The translations under genes and the position numbers were made by a program. Positions 1 to 10,404 of a stretch of DNA of 64,000 bases are shown here, piece by piece. The notes below the pieces were generated by a model. That model had not been told where the DNA came from and made no database searches. It saw only the letters and a list, made by a program, of their open reading frames with translations. Every line of letters starts with the position of its first letter. Position 1 is the stretch's first letter. This DNA comes from Gottfriedia acidiceleris (lineage in GTDB: Bacteria > Bacillota > Bacilli > Bacillales > Bacillaceae_G), in assembly GCF_002128425.1 (NCBI RefSeq), contig NZ_NESS01000006.1, positions 1-64,000 of the forward strand, given 5' to 3'.

Positions 1-115
1 CAGGTGATTATTGCGAAGAGGTCACACCCGTTCCCATACCGAACACGGCAGTTAAGCTCTTCAGCGTCGATGGTAGTTGGGGGTTTCCCCCTGTGAGAGT
101 AGAACGTCGCCTGGT
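1..115 (+). rRNA. rrf: 5S ribosomal RNA, 5' end at or just outside the window edge
   Basis: The sequence carries the conserved Bacillus 5S core (GCGAAGAGGTCACACCCGTT, then CGAACACGG and TTAAGCTCTTCAGCG). Helix I closes between CAGGTG at position 1 and CGCCTG near 109-114, so almost the whole molecule is present; one to a few 5' bases may lie before the window. It is the last gene of an rRNA operon, whose 16S and 23S genes would be upstream, outside the window. A terminator follows directly. No tRNA cluster follows it. Confidence 0.95.
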
Positions 116-120
116 AAACA

Positions 121-151
121 AAAACATCAGCTATTAGGCTGATGTTTTTTT
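121..151 (+). terminator. rRNA operon terminator
   Basis: An 11-bp perfect stem (121-131 with 138-148) with a six-base loop runs into a T tract. It directly follows the 5S gene and ends the rRNA transcript. Confidence 0.9.
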
Positions 152-364
152 ATAATCAAATTTGTAAATGTAACTTCATATTATGACTTTACATAAAGAG
201 AGAAGATATCAAAAGCCTAAATGATAACCTTAGGGATCACCAACAAATTCGGATAAAAACTAACAAGTTAATTTACTTTTGCAAAAATATTAAAAAGTAA
301 TTAACACTAGGCAAACACCCTTATTAATAAATCTACATAACTTAGATTGAATGGAGGGAAAAAA

Positions 365-1462
365 ATGAGAGGAAAAATACTCAATTATTATGCAGGAGGT
401 AATACTGCAAAAGGGTTTTATAATCTCTATGACTCAGCTTTAGAAGATTTAGATAAACTATTCATTCTAAAAGGTGGTCCAGGTACTGGGAAATCAACAT
501 TAATGAAAACTATTGGAGATGTGGTTGTAAATAAGGGGATCGATATTGAATATTTACATTGTTCTTCAGATACAAATTCAGTTGATGGCTTAATAATCCC
601 GAAATTTAAAATAGGTATAGTAGACGGAACAGCACCACATGTAATTGAACCAAAAGCTCCCGGGGTGATAGAGGAATATGTGAATTTAGGTGTTGCTTGG
701 GATTCTAAGAAATTATCAGTACAAAGGGAAGCAATACTATCACTAAATGATGAAATTTCTAAAAAGTTTCAAACGGCATATGACACATTTGCGGCTTCCT
801 TAAGGGCTCATGATGAGATTGAAGAAATTTATATTTCTAATATGGACTTTGTAGAGGCTAATAAACTGACTAACGAATTGATAATGCTTTTTTATAATAG
901 TGACAATAATACTGAAAAAGATTCAAAGGTAAAACATAGATTTTTAGGTGCAGCAACTCCAAGTGGTGCAGTTGATTATATTCAAAATTTAACAGAAGAC
1001 ATTGAAAAGCGTTATTTTATAAAAGGTAGAGCTGGTTCTGGTAAATCAACAATGTTAAAGAAAATAGCGGCTGCTGGAGAAAAAAAAGGTTTTGATGTAG
1101 AAATATATCATTGTGGATTTGATCCAAACAGTCTAGATATGGTAATTATCCCTGAAAAAAGCATTGCGATCTTTGACAGTACAGCACCGCATGAATATTT
1201 TCCAGATCGTGAAAATGATGAGATTATTGATATGTACGAAAGATGTATTACGCCGGGAACAGATGAGAAATACGCTGATGAAATTGAAAGAACAACCAAT
1301 TCATATAAAGAGAAAATGAAAGAAGCAATTTCTTACTTGGCAGAAGCTAAAGTACTTAGAGACGAATTAGAAGCTATTTATATTGAAGCTATGGACTTTT
1401 CAAAAGTGGATAAGATTCAGTCTGAACTAATAGAGGAAATTGAAAGTATAATAAAAAATTAG
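365..1462 (+). CDS. Twin P-loop ATPase-like protein of the PRK06851 family, function unknown
   Basis: A 365-residue cytosolic protein built as an internal duplication. Each half starts with a Walker A motif, GGPGTGKST at residues 37-45 and GRAGSGKST at 221-229. Each P-loop is followed at a similar distance by a matching pair of strings, (I/V)IP(K/E) and D(G/S)TAPH. The family is widespread in spore-forming Firmicutes but I know of no assigned function. An upstream in-frame TTG at 347 exists, but the ATG at 365 sits 6 bases after GGAGGG and is preferred. The gene is monocistronic, between the rRNA terminator and its own terminator. ATP binding and hydrolysis is inferred from the motifs; the substrate is unknown. 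Confidence 0.85.
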   Translation: MRGKILNYYAGGNTAKGFYNLYDSALEDLDKLFILKGGPGTGKSTLMKTIGDVVVNKGIDIEYLHCSSDTNSVDGLIIPKFKIGIVDGTAPHVIEPKAPGVIEEYVNLGVAWDSKKLSVQREAILSLNDEISKKFQTAYDTFAASLRAHDEIEEIYISNMDFVEANKLTNELIMLFYNSDNNTEKDSKVKHRFLGAATPSGAVDYIQNLTEDIEKRYFIKGRAGSGKSTMLKKIAAAGEKKGFDVEIYHCGFDPNSLDMVIIPEKSIAIFDSTAPHEYFPDRENDEIIDMYERCITPGTDEKYADEIERTTNSYKEKMKEAISYLAEAKVLRDELEAIYIEAMDFSKVDKIQSELIEEIESIIKN

Positions 1463-1474
1463 TATTATCTAATT

Positions 1475-1509
1475 TAAAAAAGGTGTAACCGCTTAGGTCA
1501 CCTTTTTTA
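1475..1509 (+). terminator. Terminator of the twin P-loop gene
   Basis: An AAAAAAGGTG / CACCTTTTTT stem with a short irregular centre and a T run lies directly after the stop at 1462. Confidence 0.8.
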
Positions 1510-1554
1510 TTTCTAAAGAAAATAATTATTAGTTTAAAACATAGGATTAAACTG

Positions 1555-1641
1555 AAAAAATCCGACTTATTTACAACAAAAGATGGATTCAAAGTAACAA
1601 CAACTCCAACTAAAGTAACGGATCTTAATAAAAGTCAATAA
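1555..1641 (+). pseudogene. Possible 3' tail of a lost gene
   Basis: About 28 codons with a protein-like composition end in TAA at 1639-1641 (KDGFKVTTTPTKVTDLNKSQ is the last part). There is no start codon with a ribosome site in front; the frame merely stays open upstream. It is followed 4 bases later by an intact terminator. I read it as the surviving C-terminal end of a gene whose 5' part was deleted. No family is recognisable from so short a piece, and chance coding potential cannot be excluded. Confidence 0.25.
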
Positions 1642-1644
1642 TTG

Positions 1645-1690
1645 AAAAAGCTATCTTTCCTATTTATTATAGGGATAGATAGTTTTTTTG
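1645..1690 (+). terminator. Terminator after the gene remnant
   Basis: A long hairpin (AAAGCTATCT...AGATAGTTTT with an inner TCCTA/TAGGGA pairing) ends in seven T residues. It has no intact gene in front of it, which supports the idea that a gene was lost here. Confidence 0.75.
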
Positions 1691-1798
1691 TTCTACATTT
1701 CTTATTCGATATTAGAAATCCGAATAAGAAATAAAAAAATTACAGTTGCTATCAGTAATTTAATAAAAATAGACATCATAGAATGTAAAAAACTGTGT

Positions 1799-1811
1799 AA
1801 AACACGAACAT
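1799..1811 (+). promoter_or_regulatory. PurR-box-like site upstream of purE
   Basis: The core ACGAACATT resembles the right half of the Bacillus PurBox (AWWWCCGAACWWT). It lies about 76 bases before the predicted transcription start, which is where the stronger PurBox sits in the B. subtilis pur operon. A second, inverted box is not clear; TTTTGTTGAA at 1841-1850 is at best a weak match. Confidence 0.45.
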
Positions 1812-1845
1812 TAAAATATTTTTTAAGAAAAACATTCATATTTTG

Positions 1846-1874
1846 TTGAAAAAAGAGTTATAAATTGTTACTAT
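1846..1874 (+). promoter_or_regulatory. SigA-type promoter of the purine operon
   Basis: A -35 TTGAAA (1846-1851) and a -10 TACTAT (1869-1874) are separated by 17 bases. The predicted start near 1881 gives a leader of about 230 nucleotides that contains the complete guanine riboswitch. Confidence 0.65.
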
Positions 1875-1892
1875 AGAGATAGGAAATTTAGC

Positions 1893-1966
1893 AAACCTCA
1901 TATAAGTTTGGGAATATGGCCCAAAAGTTTCTACCTAGTAACCTTAAATTACTGGACTATGAGGGG
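1893..1966 (+). promoter_or_regulatory. Purine riboswitch, guanine class
   Basis: All parts of the aptamer are present: P1 (CCTCATA with TATGAGG), P2 (TTTGGG / CCCAAA) capped by AATATGG, the junction GTTTCTACC, P3 with loop CCTTAAA, and the terminal GACTAT. The specificity base equivalent to xpt C74 is C1957, which predicts guanine/hypoxanthine rather than adenine. It controls the purEKBCSQLFMNHD operon through the terminator immediately downstream. Confidence 0.93.
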
Positions 1967-1997
1967 AAGTTAATCACACGTGTACGTTATTTGTATG

Positions 1998-2056
1998 CGC
2001 CTAAGTAGATTATCTTTCTCACCATAGAGGGATATTTCTATTTAGGCGTTTTTTGT
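1998..2056 (+). terminator. Riboswitch-controlled terminator in the pur leader
   Basis: GCGCCTAAGTAG pairs with CTATTTAGGCGT across a long loop and is followed by TTTTTTGTT. Ligand binding to the aptamer should favour this hairpin and stop transcription before purE. Confidence 0.85.
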
Positions 2057-2109
2057 TGGAAATTTTTTATAAAAATAAAAAAAAGCGAATAAACTTGGGG
2101 GATAAGTAG

Positions 2110-2595
2110 ATGAAACCGTTAGTTGGGGTCATTATGGGGAGTACAAGTGATTGGGAAACAATGAAACATGCTTGTGATGTGTTAGAGGAGCTAAATATTA
2201 GCTATGAGAAACGAGTTGTTTCGGCACATCGTACGCCAGATTTAATGTTTGAGTATGCAGAATCAGCTAGAGAGCGTGGTATTAAAGTAATTATAGCAGG
2301 TGCAGGCGGAGCTGCTCACTTACCAGGTATGGTAGCAGCAAAAACGACACTTCCAGTAATTGGTGTGCCAGTACAATCAAAAGCTTTAAATGGATTAGAT
2401 TCGTTATTATCAATTGTACAAATGCCAGGTGGAGTACCTGTTGCAACTGTTGCAATTGGTAAAGCAGGTGCGACGAATGCAGGATTACTTGCTGCTCAAG
2501 TATTAAGTATCCAAGATCATGAAATTTGTTTAGCATTAGAAACTCGTCGTGAAAACACTACTAAACAAGTTTTAGAAAGCAGTGAGTCACTATGA
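2110..2595 (+). CDS. purE: N5-carboxyaminoimidazole ribonucleotide mutase
   Basis: PurE moves the carboxyl group from N5-CAIR to C4 to give CAIR, and works with PurK. The 161-residue length is normal for class I PurE. The substrate loop GSTSDWE (residues 10-16) and the SAHRTP motif (about 43-48) are intact, as is the glycine-rich [12 protein letters not shown] stretch. GGGGGATAAGTAG precedes the ATG. It is the first gene of the purine operon, under riboswitch control, and its stop overlaps the purK start by 4 bases (ATGA), which suggests translational coupling. Confidence 0.97.
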   Translation: MKPLVGVIMGSTSDWETMKHACDVLEELNISYEKRVVSAHRTPDLMFEYAESARERGIKVIIAGAGGAAHLPGMVAAKTTLPVIGVPVQSKALNGLDSLLSIVQMPGGVPVATVAIGKAGATNAGLLAAQVLSIQDHEICLALETRRENTTKQVLESSESL

Positions 2596-3740
2596 ATAGT
2601 AAAGTAATTCTACCAGGACAAACAATAGGGATTATCGGCGGAGGCCAACTTGGAAGAATGATGGCGCTTTCAGCGAAAGAAATGGGCTATAAAATAGCTG
2701 TTTTAGATCCTACTCCAAACTCGCCTTGTGGGCAAGTATCTGATATAGAGATTACGGCAGAATATTCTAATATAGAAGCAATTAAACAGCTTGCGCAAGT
2801 AAGTGATGTTATAACATATGAATTTGAAAATATTGATGTAAATGCTCTTGAGTATTTAGATGAACATTCCTATTTACCTCAAGGTAGTGAATTATTAAAA
2901 CTAACAAGAAATAGATTAACTGAAAAAACAGCTATTCAAAATTTAGGCATAAAAGTTGCTCCATTTCGTTTAGTAGAAAATGAAGAACAATTTTCTGAAG
3001 CAGTCACAGCAATCGGTTTACCAGCTGTTTTGAAAACGACAACTGGTGGTTATGATGGAAAAGGGCAAGTTGTTTTAAGAACTGAAGAAGACTTTGTAGA
3101 AGCACTAGAACTTGTTAAAAAACAGCAATGTATTCTTGAGGGTTGGGTTCCTTTTGAAAAAGAATTGTCAATAATTGTCGCAAGAAATAGTAATGGAGAA
3201 GTAAGTACGTTTCCAATAGCAGAGAATGTTCATATAAATCAAATTCTGCATACTTCAACAGTACCGGCAAATACCTCAAACTTTGTAATAGAAACAGCAG
3301 AGAACTATGCAAAAAAAGTTGCTAGCTCATTCCATCTTGTAGGTGTTTTAGCCATCGAGTTATTTGTAACAGAAGATGAGCAAGTTTATATTAATGAATT
3401 AGCTCCACGTCCACATAATACAGGACACTATACGATGGAGGCAGTTGAAACTTCACAGTTTAAGCAGCATATACGAGCGGTTTGTAATTTACCATTGGGT
3501 AATACGGAATTACTAAAACCAGTAGTAATGGTGAATATATTAGGTGAACATGTTGAAGAAGTATTGAATGTAATGCAAAATGATAGTACATTAAATGTCC
3601 ATCTTTATGGTAAAGACGAAAGCAAAAAAGGCCGTAAAATGGGACATATTAATATAATGGCAGCATCAACAGAACTAGCGATGCAAAAAGTAAAAGAGTT
3701 AGGAATTTGGGAACAGAACCCAGTGGAGGTAAAAATATGA
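2592..3740 (+). CDS. purK: N5-carboxyaminoimidazole ribonucleotide synthetase
   Basis: An ATP-grasp ligase that makes N5-CAIR from AIR, bicarbonate and ATP. The 382 residues begin with the nucleotide-binding-like [11 protein letters not shown] motif. The ATP-grasp core includes [12 protein letters not shown] (about 150-161), and [13 protein letters not shown] provides the metal and substrate contacts. It overlaps purE at its start and purB at its end by 4 bases each. Confidence 0.97.
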   Translation: MNSKVILPGQTIGIIGGGQLGRMMALSAKEMGYKIAVLDPTPNSPCGQVSDIEITAEYSNIEAIKQLAQVSDVITYEFENIDVNALEYLDEHSYLPQGSELLKLTRNRLTEKTAIQNLGIKVAPFRLVENEEQFSEAVTAIGLPAVLKTTTGGYDGKGQVVLRTEEDFVEALELVKKQQCILEGWVPFEKELSIIVARNSNGEVSTFPIAENVHINQILHTSTVPANTSNFVIETAENYAKKVASSFHLVGVLAIELFVTEDEQVYINELAPRPHNTGHYTMEAVETSQFKQHIRAVCNLPLGNTELLKPVVMVNILGEHVEEVLNVMQNDSTLNVHLYGKDESKKGRKMGHINIMAASTELAMQKVKELGIWEQNPVEVKI

Positions 3741-5032
3741 TTGAACGTTATTCACGCCCAGAAATGGCAGCAATTTGGACAGAAGAAAACAAATTTAAAG
3801 CTTGGTTAGAAGTAGAAATATTAGCATGTGAAGCATGGGCTGAATTAGGAGATATTCCTAAAGAAGACGTAAAAGTGTTACGTGAAAAAGCTTCTTTCGA
3901 TATAAACCGAATTTATGAAATTGAAAAAGAAACACGTCATGACGTAGTTGCATTCACACGTGCAGTTTCTGAAACATTAGGTGAAGAACGTAAATGGGTA
4001 CATTATGGCTTAACATCAACTGACGTAGTAGACACGGCGCTTTCATACTTACTACGCCAAGCTAACGATATCTTATTAAAAGATTTAGAGAACTTTATCG
4101 GAATTCTTGAAACGAAAGCTAAAGAACATAAGTACACAGTAATGATGGGACGTACTCACGGTGTACATGCAGAACCAACTACTTTTGGACTAAAACTTGC
4201 ATTATGGACTGAAGAAATGAAACGTAACTTAGATCGATTTAAGAATGCGATTGAAACAGTTCGAGTAGGTAAAATCTCAGGCGCTGTTGGAACATACGCA
4301 AATATTCCTCCGTTTGTTGAAGAATATGTTTGTGAAAAGTTAGGAATTCAAGCAGCTCCAATTTCAACTCAGACATTACAACGTGATCGTCATGCTCACT
4401 ACATGGCAACATTATCTTTAATTGCAACTTCAATTGAGAAGTTTGCAACTGAAGTACGTGGATTACAAAAAAGTGAAACTCGTGAAGTTGAAGAATTCTT
4501 TGCAAAAGGTCAAAAAGGCTCTTCTGCAATGCCACATAAACGTAATCCAATTGGATCTGAAAACATGACAGGATTAGCTCGTGTAATTAGAGGCCATATG
4601 GTTACAGCTTATGAAAATGTATCACTTTGGCATGAAAGAGATATCTCACATTCATCTGCAGAAAGAATCATCTTACCAGATGCAACAATACTTTTAAATT
4701 ACATGTTAAATCGATTTGGAAATATTGTTAAAAACCTGACAGTATTCCCTGAGAATATGAAACGTAACATGGACCGTACTTACGGATTAATTTATTCTCA
4801 ACGTGTACTTCTTGCTTTAATTGAAAAAGGAATGTCACGTGAAGAGGCTTATGATACTGTTCAACCAAAAGCAATGGAAGCATGGGAAACGCAAGTACAG
4901 TTTAAAGAGCTTGTAGAAGCAGAAGAAAAAATTACTTCTTTATTATCTCAAGAAGAAATTAATGATTGCTTTGACTACAGCTACCACTTAAGTCAAGTCG
5001 ACACAATTTTTGAACGCTTAGGATTAAATTAA
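3737..5032 (+). CDS. purB: Adenylosuccinate lyase
   Basis: PurB acts twice in purine synthesis, releasing fumarate from SAICAR and from adenylosuccinate. It belongs to the fumarase/aspartase superfamily; the signature [10 protein letters not shown] is at residues 262-271 and the [14 protein letters not shown] active-site loop is intact. The start at 3737 is preferred over an in-frame codon at 3707 because GGAGGT sits 6 bases before it, giving the usual Bacillus length of 431 residues and a 4-base overlap with purK. A strong hairpin separates it from purC. Confidence 0.97.
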   Translation: MIERYSRPEMAAIWTEENKFKAWLEVEILACEAWAELGDIPKEDVKVLREKASFDINRIYEIEKETRHDVVAFTRAVSETLGEERKWVHYGLTSTDVVDTALSYLLRQANDILLKDLENFIGILETKAKEHKYTVMMGRTHGVHAEPTTFGLKLALWTEEMKRNLDRFKNAIETVRVGKISGAVGTYANIPPFVEEYVCEKLGIQAAPISTQTLQRDRHAHYMATLSLIATSIEKFATEVRGLQKSETREVEEFFAKGQKGSSAMPHKRNPIGSENMTGLARVIRGHMVTAYENVSLWHERDISHSSAERIILPDATILLNYMLNRFGNIVKNLTVFPENMKRNMDRTYGLIYSQRVLLALIEKGMSREEAYDTVQPKAMEAWETQVQFKELVEAEEKITSLLSQEEINDCFDYSYHLSQVDTIFERLGLN

Positions 5033-5037
5033 TAAAT

Positions 5038-5081
5038 ATTGTTTGGCTAAGATTAGAGAAAAAAATTCTTAGCCAAACAAT
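5038..5081 (+). other. Perfect hairpin in the purB-purC gap
   Basis: A 15-bp perfect inverted repeat (ATTGTTTGGCTAAGA at 5038-5052 and its complement at 5067-5081) has a 14-base loop and no T tract. It is the only sizeable gap in the first half of the operon. It could be an RNA stabiliser, a processing site or a partial pause rather than a classical terminator. Confidence 0.7.
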
Positions 5082-5147
5082 TCAAATAACAGATAAAGCA
5101 TAAATTCTATTGGGTGTTTAAATGAGGATATGGGAGGCATTGTTAGC

Positions 5148-5870
5148 ATGGCAGAGCAAGTAATGTTGTATGAGGGAAAAGCAAAAAGAATTTTCTCAAC
5201 TGAGAATCCTGAAATTGTAAGAGTTGAGTACAAAGATTCAGCAACTGCATTTAACGGTGAAAAGAAAGCAGAAATTGCCGGTAAAGGTCGCTTGAATAAT
5301 GCAATTACTAGTTTACTATTTTCAAAGTTAATGGAATCAGGTATTGCATCTCATTTCGTAGAAAAAACATCAGAACTTGAACAACTTGTAAAACGAGTAA
5401 CAATTGTACCAATTGAAGTAGTTGTTAGAAATATCGTTGCTGGTAGCTTATCGAAACGCATGGGATTAGATGAAGGTGTTAGGTTAGAAAAGCCAATCAT
5501 TGAGTTTTATTACAAACGTGATGATTTAGGTGATCCAATTATTAATGAAGATCATATCGCTGCACTTAAACTAGCAACAACTGAAGATCTTGAAACAATT
5601 AAAGAGATTGCTCTCCGTGTTAATGATGTACTAGTAGAACAGTTTAATGCATGTAATGTTCGTTTAGTCGATTTTAAATTAGAGTTTGGCAAATTAAATG
5701 ATGGAACAATTTTGTTAGCAGATGAGATTTCACCAGATACTTGCCGATTATGGGATAAAGATACAAACGCGAAATTTGATAAAGATGTATTCCGTAGAGA
5801 TTTAGGTAACTTAACAGATGGATACGAAGAAATTTTAAAACGCTTAGGGGGATTATCATGTTCAAAGTAA
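5148..5870 (+). CDS. purC: SAICAR synthase (phosphoribosylaminoimidazole-succinocarboxamide synthase)
   Basis: PurC joins CAIR and aspartate using ATP. The protein shows the LYEGKAKRIF start, VVRNIVAGSL and the DFKLEFG...DEISPDTCRLWD block of the family. The start at 5148 gives 240 residues, close to the Bacillus norm; GGGAGG lies about 10 bases upstream. An in-frame ATG at 5130 overlaps that ribosome site and is less likely. Its 3' end overlaps purS by 13 bases. Confidence 0.95.
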   Translation: MAEQVMLYEGKAKRIFSTENPEIVRVEYKDSATAFNGEKKAEIAGKGRLNNAITSLLFSKLMESGIASHFVEKTSELEQLVKRVTIVPIEVVVRNIVAGSLSKRMGLDEGVRLEKPIIEFYYKRDDLGDPIINEDHIAALKLATTEDLETIKEIALRVNDVLVEQFNACNVRLVDFKLEFGKLNDGTILLADEISPDTCRLWDKDTNAKFDKDVFRRDLGNLTDGYEEILKRLGGLSCSK

Positions 5871-6112
5871 GAGTATTCGTTACATTAAGAGAAAGTGTTT
5901 TAGATCCACAAGGAAATGCAGTTAAAAACGCACTTCATAGCATGAATTTTAGCGAAGTTCAAGATGTTCGTATCGGTAAATATATGGAATTATTAATTGA
6001 TAAAAATGTTGCAGATTTAGATACTACAGTAAAAGAAATGTGTGAAAAGTTATTAGCAAACATCGTAATTGAAGATTACCGTTATGAGGTAGAGGAGGTA
6101 GTCGCACAGTGA
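5858..6112 (+). CDS. purS: FGAM synthase subunit PurS
   Basis: PurS is the small dimeric bridge that joins PurQ and PurL in the Gram-positive type formylglycinamidine ribonucleotide synthase. It has 84 residues, starts with the [17 protein letters not shown] motif, and ends with the YRYEVEEV strand. GGGGGATTATC precedes the ATG. Its stop overlaps the GTG start of purQ (GTGA), a sign of coupled translation of the three subunits. Confidence 0.96.
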   Translation: MFKVRVFVTLRESVLDPQGNAVKNALHSMNFSEVQDVRIGKYMELLIDKNVADLDTTVKEMCEKLLANIVIEDYRYEVEEVVAQ

Positions 6113-6792
6113 AGTTTGCAGTAATTGTGTTCCCGGGCTCAAATTGTGATGTTGATATGTATCATGCAATCAAAGATGAGTTAGGCGAAGAAGTAGAATA
6201 CGTATGGCATGATTCAACGAATTTAGATGAATTTGATGGTATCTTATTACCAGGTGGCTTCTCATATGGAGATTACTTACGCTCTGGCGCAATTGCAGGT
6301 TTTGCAAACGTGATGGATGCTGTGAAGAAAGCTGCTGCTGAAGGTAAACCAGTATTTGGCGTTTGTAATGGATTCCAAATCCTAACTGAAGCAGGTCTGC
6401 TACCAGGTACTCTTAGACGTAATGAGAAATTAAAATTTATGTGTAAACAAGTAGAGCTAGTTGTTGAAAACAATGAATCAATGTTTACAACTGGTTATGA
6501 AAAAGGTCAAGTAATTACTGTACCAATCGCACATGGGGAAGGAAATTACTATTGCGATCAAGAAACATACGAATCACTTAAAAGTAATAATCAGATAGTT
6601 TTCCGTTATCAAAATAATCCGAACGGTAGTTTAGATGATATCGCAGGAATTGTTAATGAAAAAGGAAATGTATTAGGTATGATGCCACACCCTGAGCGTG
6701 CAGTTGATGTATTATTAGGTAGTGCAGACGGACTTCAACTATTTCGTTCGATTGTAAGAAACTGGAGGGAAAACCATGTCGTTACTTCTTGA
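6109..6792 (+). CDS. purQ: FGAM synthase glutaminase subunit PurQ
   Basis: A class I glutamine amidotransferase of 227 residues that feeds ammonia to PurL. The nucleophile C86 lies in GVCNGFQ and the H194/E196 pair in MPHPE completes the triad. The start is GTG, overlapping the purS stop. It overlaps the purL start by 17 bases. Confidence 0.96.
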   Translation: MKFAVIVFPGSNCDVDMYHAIKDELGEEVEYVWHDSTNLDEFDGILLPGGFSYGDYLRSGAIAGFANVMDAVKKAAAEGKPVFGVCNGFQILTEAGLLPGTLRRNEKLKFMCKQVELVVENNESMFTTGYEKGQVITVPIAHGEGNYYCDQETYESLKSNNQIVFRYQNNPNGSLDDIAGIVNEKGNVLGMMPHPERAVDVLLGSADGLQLFRSIVRNWRENHVVTS

Positions 6793-8995
6793 GCCAAATC
6801 CAATTCAAATTGAAAATGATAGAATTTATGCCACTATGGGCTTAACTGATGAAGAGTTTCAATTAATCAAATCAATTATTGGTCGCAATCCGAACTATAC
6901 AGAGCTTGGATTATTCTCAGTAATGTGGTCTGAACATTGTAGTTATAAAAACTCAAAACCTTTATTACGCAAATTCCCAATCAGTGGTGAGCATGTGTTA
7001 CAAGGACCAGGTGAAGGAGCAGGTATTGTTGATATTGGCGATGAACAAGCTGTAGTATTTAAAATCGAAAGCCATAATCACCCATCTGCAATTGAACCAT
7101 ACCAAGGTGCTGCAACTGGTGTAGGTGGAATTATACGTGATGTATTTTCAATGGGAGCACGTCCTGTTGCACTTCTAAATTCTTTACGATTTGGTGAATT
7201 AGAAACTCCAAGAGTTAAGTATTTATTTGAAGAAGTAGTTGCAGGTATTGCTGGATATGGAAACTGTATTGGTATTCCAACAGTTGGTGGAGAAGTAAAC
7301 TTCGATCCATGTTACGAAGGCAATCCTTTAGTAAATGCAATGTGTGTTGGATTAATCAATCATAAAGATATTAAAAAAGGTCAAGCGCATGGTGCTGGAA
7401 ATACAGTAATGTACGTTGGTGCTTCAACTGGTCGTGACGGAATTCATGGTGCAACTTTTGCTTCTGAAGAGTTATCTGATGCATCTGATGAGAAACGTCC
7501 AGCGGTTCAAGTAGGCGATCCATTTATGGAGAAGTTATTACTTGAAGCATGTTTAGAAGTTGTTCAAAATGACGCTCTTGTTGGTATTCAAGATATGGGC
7601 GCAGCTGGTTTAACATCTTCATCTGCTGAGATGGCTTCAAAAGCAGGAATGGGAATCGAGATGAATCTTGATCTAGTTCCTCAACGTGAAGCTGGTATGA
7701 CAGCTTACGAAATGATGCTATCAGAATCTCAAGAACGTATGTTATTAGTTGTAGAAAAAGGTAGAGAGCAAGAAATCGTAGACTTATTTGAAAAGTATGA
7801 TTTACATGCTGTATCTGTAGGACGTGTTACAGATGATAAGATGCTTCGCTTACTTCATAAAGGTGAGGTTGTAGCTGAATTACCTGTAGATGCTCTTGCT
7901 GAAGAAGCTCCAGTGTATCATAAGCCATCAACTGAACCTGCATATTATGGTGAGTTCCAAGCGATGGAAAACTATATTCCTGAAATTAGTGATTCAAAAG
8001 AAACGTTAAAACAATTACTTTCTCAACCTACAATCGCAAGTAAAGAGTGGGTTTACGGTCAGTATGATTATATGGTTCGTACAAATACAGTAGTTGCTCC
8101 AGGTTCAGATGCTGCAGTAATCAGAATTCGTGATACAAAAAAAGCACTAGCAATGACAACTGACTGTAATGCACGCTACTTATATTTAGATCCTGAAGTT
8201 GGTGGGAAAATTGCAGTAGCAGAAGCAGCTCGTAATGTAGTTTGTTCAGGAGCTCGTCCACTTGCAATTACAGATTGCTTAAACTTCGGAAATCCTGAAA
8301 AACCTGAGATTTTCTGGCAATTAGAAAAAGCAACAGATGGTATGAGTGAAGCTTGTAATGTATTAAGTACTCCTGTAATCGGTGGTAACGTATCATTATA
8401 TAACGAAACAAATGGTGAAGCAGTTTACCCAACACCTGTAGTTGGTATGGTAGGTCTAATTGAAGATGTCGAGCATATCACGACTCAAAACTTTAAAACT
8501 GCTGGCGATTTAATTTATGTAATCGGTGAGGCAGAAGCTGAATTTGGTGGAAGTGAGCTTCAAAAATTATTAAATGGCAAAATCTTTGGTAAAGCACCAA
8601 GTATTGATTTAGCGATTGAATCTAGTCGCCAAGAGCAAATTCTTGCTGCTATTCAAGCAGGTGTAGTTGCTTCAGCACACGATATTTCTGAGGGTGGTTT
8701 AGCTGTAGCGATTGCAGAAAGCACATTTGGTCCGTCAGAAGTCGGTGCAACTATTACGATTGAAGGAAATGAGGTTGTTTCATTATTTAGCGAAACTCAA
8801 TCACGTTTCTTACTTTCAGTTAAACCTGAACATAAAGAACAATTCGAAGCATTAGTAGATGCAAAGTTAATCGGTACAGTTACAGAAGAAACATCAGTAA
8901 CAGTTCGTAATGAAAAGAATGAAACAGTTCTTCATGCTTCAGTTGAGGAACTGAAACAAGCTTGGAAAGAGGCGATCCCATGCTTGCTGAAATAA
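6776..8995 (+). CDS. purL: FGAM synthase large subunit PurL
   Basis: The ATP-dependent subunit that converts FGAR to FGAM using ammonia channelled from PurQ. At 739 residues it is the small PurL form that needs PurS and PurQ. The conserved N-terminal [11 protein letters not shown], the [17 protein letters not shown] metal/ATP loop, [13 protein letters not shown] and [10 protein letters not shown] are present. GGAGGGAAAACC precedes the ATG. Confidence 0.97.
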   Translation: MSLLLEPNPIQIENDRIYATMGLTDEEFQLIKSIIGRNPNYTELGLFSVMWSEHCSYKNSKPLLRKFPISGEHVLQGPGEGAGIVDIGDEQAVVFKIESHNHPSAIEPYQGAATGVGGIIRDVFSMGARPVALLNSLRFGELETPRVKYLFEEVVAGIAGYGNCIGIPTVGGEVNFDPCYEGNPLVNAMCVGLINHKDIKKGQAHGAGNTVMYVGASTGRDGIHGATFASEELSDASDEKRPAVQVGDPFMEKLLLEACLEVVQNDALVGIQDMGAAGLTSSSAEMASKAGMGIEMNLDLVPQREAGMTAYEMMLSESQERMLLVVEKGREQEIVDLFEKYDLHAVSVGRVTDDKMLRLLHKGEVVAELPVDALAEEAPVYHKPSTEPAYYGEFQAMENYIPEISDSKETLKQLLSQPTIASKEWVYGQYDYMVRTNTVVAPGSDAAVIRIRDTKKALAMTTDCNARYLYLDPEVGGKIAVAEAARNVVCSGARPLAITDCLNFGNPEKPEIFWQLEKATDGMSEACNVLSTPVIGGNVSLYNETNGEAVYPTPVVGMVGLIEDVEHITTQNFKTAGDLIYVIGEAEAEFGGSELQKLLNGKIFGKAPSIDLAIESSRQEQILAAIQAGVVASAHDISEGGLAVAIAESTFGPSEVGATITIEGNEVVSLFSETQSRFLLSVKPEHKEQFEALVDAKLIGTVTEETSVTVRNEKNETVLHASVEELKQAWKEAIPCLLK

Positions 8996-10392
8996 AAGGA
9001 CTAAACGAAGAGTGTGGAATATTTGGAATTTGGGGGCATACTGATGCTGCCCAAATCTCCTACTATGGTCTTCATAGCTTACAACATAGAGGCCAAGAAG
9101 GAGCGGGAATTGTTGTAACTGATGGGAATGAGCTTGAAGGTGCAAAAGGGCTTGGATTAATAACAGAAGTTTTCAGTAAAGGTCAATTAAATGATTTACA
9201 CGGAAAAGCTGCTATTGGTCATGTTCGTTATGCAACTGCAGGCGGAGGAGGCTATGAAAATGTTCAGCCTCTATTATTCCAATCGCATACAGGAAGCATT
9301 GCTCTTGCCCATAATGGTAATTTAGTAAATGCTTCAAGATTACGTAAAGATTTAGAGATGCAAGGTAGTATTTTTCAAACTACTTCTGATACTGAAGTAC
9401 TTGCTCACTTAATTAAACGTAATGGCTCTGCTCCATTAAAGGATAGCATTAAAGCATCTTTAAATATGATCAAAGGAGCTTTCGCTTACTTAGTTCTAAC
9501 AAAAGATGCAATGTATGTCGCACTAGATCCAAATGGTTTTAGACCATTGGCGTTAGCTAAACTAGGTGATGCTTATGTTGTAGCTTCAGAGACGTGTGCA
9601 TTCGATGTAGTTGGAGCGAAATATATTCGAGATATTAATCCGGGAGAATTACTTATTATTTCAGATAATGGGGTCGAAACTGATCAGTTTACTTCATCAG
9701 TTAATCACACAATTTGTAGTATGGAATATATTTATTTCTCTCGTCCAGACAGCAATATTGATAATATCAATGTTCATGCTGCACGAAAAAGTATGGGGCG
9801 TGTATTAGCAAAAGAAGCTCCTGTAGAAGCAGACGTAGTAATCGGTGTTCCTGATTCAAGTATTTCAGCAGCAGTTGGTTACGCAGAAGAATCTGGTATT
9901 CCATATGAACTTGGCTTGATTAAAAATCGTTATGTAGGTCGCACATTTATCCAACCTTCTCAAGAACTTAGAGAGCAAGGGGTTAAGATGAAACTTTCTC
10001 CAGTTCGTTCAATCGTAGAGGGTAAACGTGTAGTAATGGTAGATGATTCAATCGTTCGTGGAACTACAAGCCGCCGAATCGTACAAATGTTACGTGATGC
10101 AGGTGCAAGTGAAGTTCATGTTCGTATTGGCGCACCGCCATTGAAAAATCCTTGCTATTACGGTATTGACACTTCAACAAGAGAAGAGTTAATTGCCGCA
10201 ACTAATACAATAGAAGAAATATGCGAAGAAATTGGTGCAGATTCATTAGAATTTATTAGTCTAGAAGGATTACTAAATGCTATTGGTAGAAATCATGAAG
10301 GACCAAATAGAGGTCAATGTACTGCTTGCTTTACAGGGAAATATCCAACAGTAATCTATGATGAAAATGAATTAGTACATTCTCATAATTAA
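8980..10392 (+). CDS. purF: Amidophosphoribosyltransferase (glutamine PRPP amidotransferase)
   Basis: The committed first step: PRPP plus glutamine to phosphoribosylamine. The start at 8980 (GAGGCGATCCC upstream) gives 470 residues and an 11-residue propeptide before the catalytic C12, as in the processed B. subtilis enzyme. The PRPP loop [14 protein letters not shown] is present. Cysteines in [17 protein letters not shown] and GQCTACFTG match the 4Fe-4S ligands of the oxygen-sensitive Bacillus class. The start codon lies inside the 3' end of purL (16-base overlap). Confidence 0.97.
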   Translation: MLAEIKGLNEECGIFGIWGHTDAAQISYYGLHSLQHRGQEGAGIVVTDGNELEGAKGLGLITEVFSKGQLNDLHGKAAIGHVRYATAGGGGYENVQPLLFQSHTGSIALAHNGNLVNASRLRKDLEMQGSIFQTTSDTEVLAHLIKRNGSAPLKDSIKASLNMIKGAFAYLVLTKDAMYVALDPNGFRPLALAKLGDAYVVASETCAFDVVGAKYIRDINPGELLIISDNGVETDQFTSSVNHTICSMEYIYFSRPDSNIDNINVHAARKSMGRVLAKEAPVEADVVIGVPDSSISAAVGYAEESGIPYELGLIKNRYVGRTFIQPSQELREQGVKMKLSPVRSIVEGKRVVMVDDSIVRGTTSRRIVQMLRDAGASEVHVRIGAPPLKNPCYYGIDTSTREELIAATNTIEEICEEIGADSLEFISLEGLLNAIGRNHEGPNRGQCTACFTGKYPTVIYDENELVHSHN

Positions 10393-10404
10393 AATAAAAA
10401 AAAT

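Noticed and set aside
3707-3736. Upstream in-frame start for purB
   Set aside because: It lies inside purK and lacks a ribosome site; the ATG at 3737 has GGAGGT and gives the usual length.
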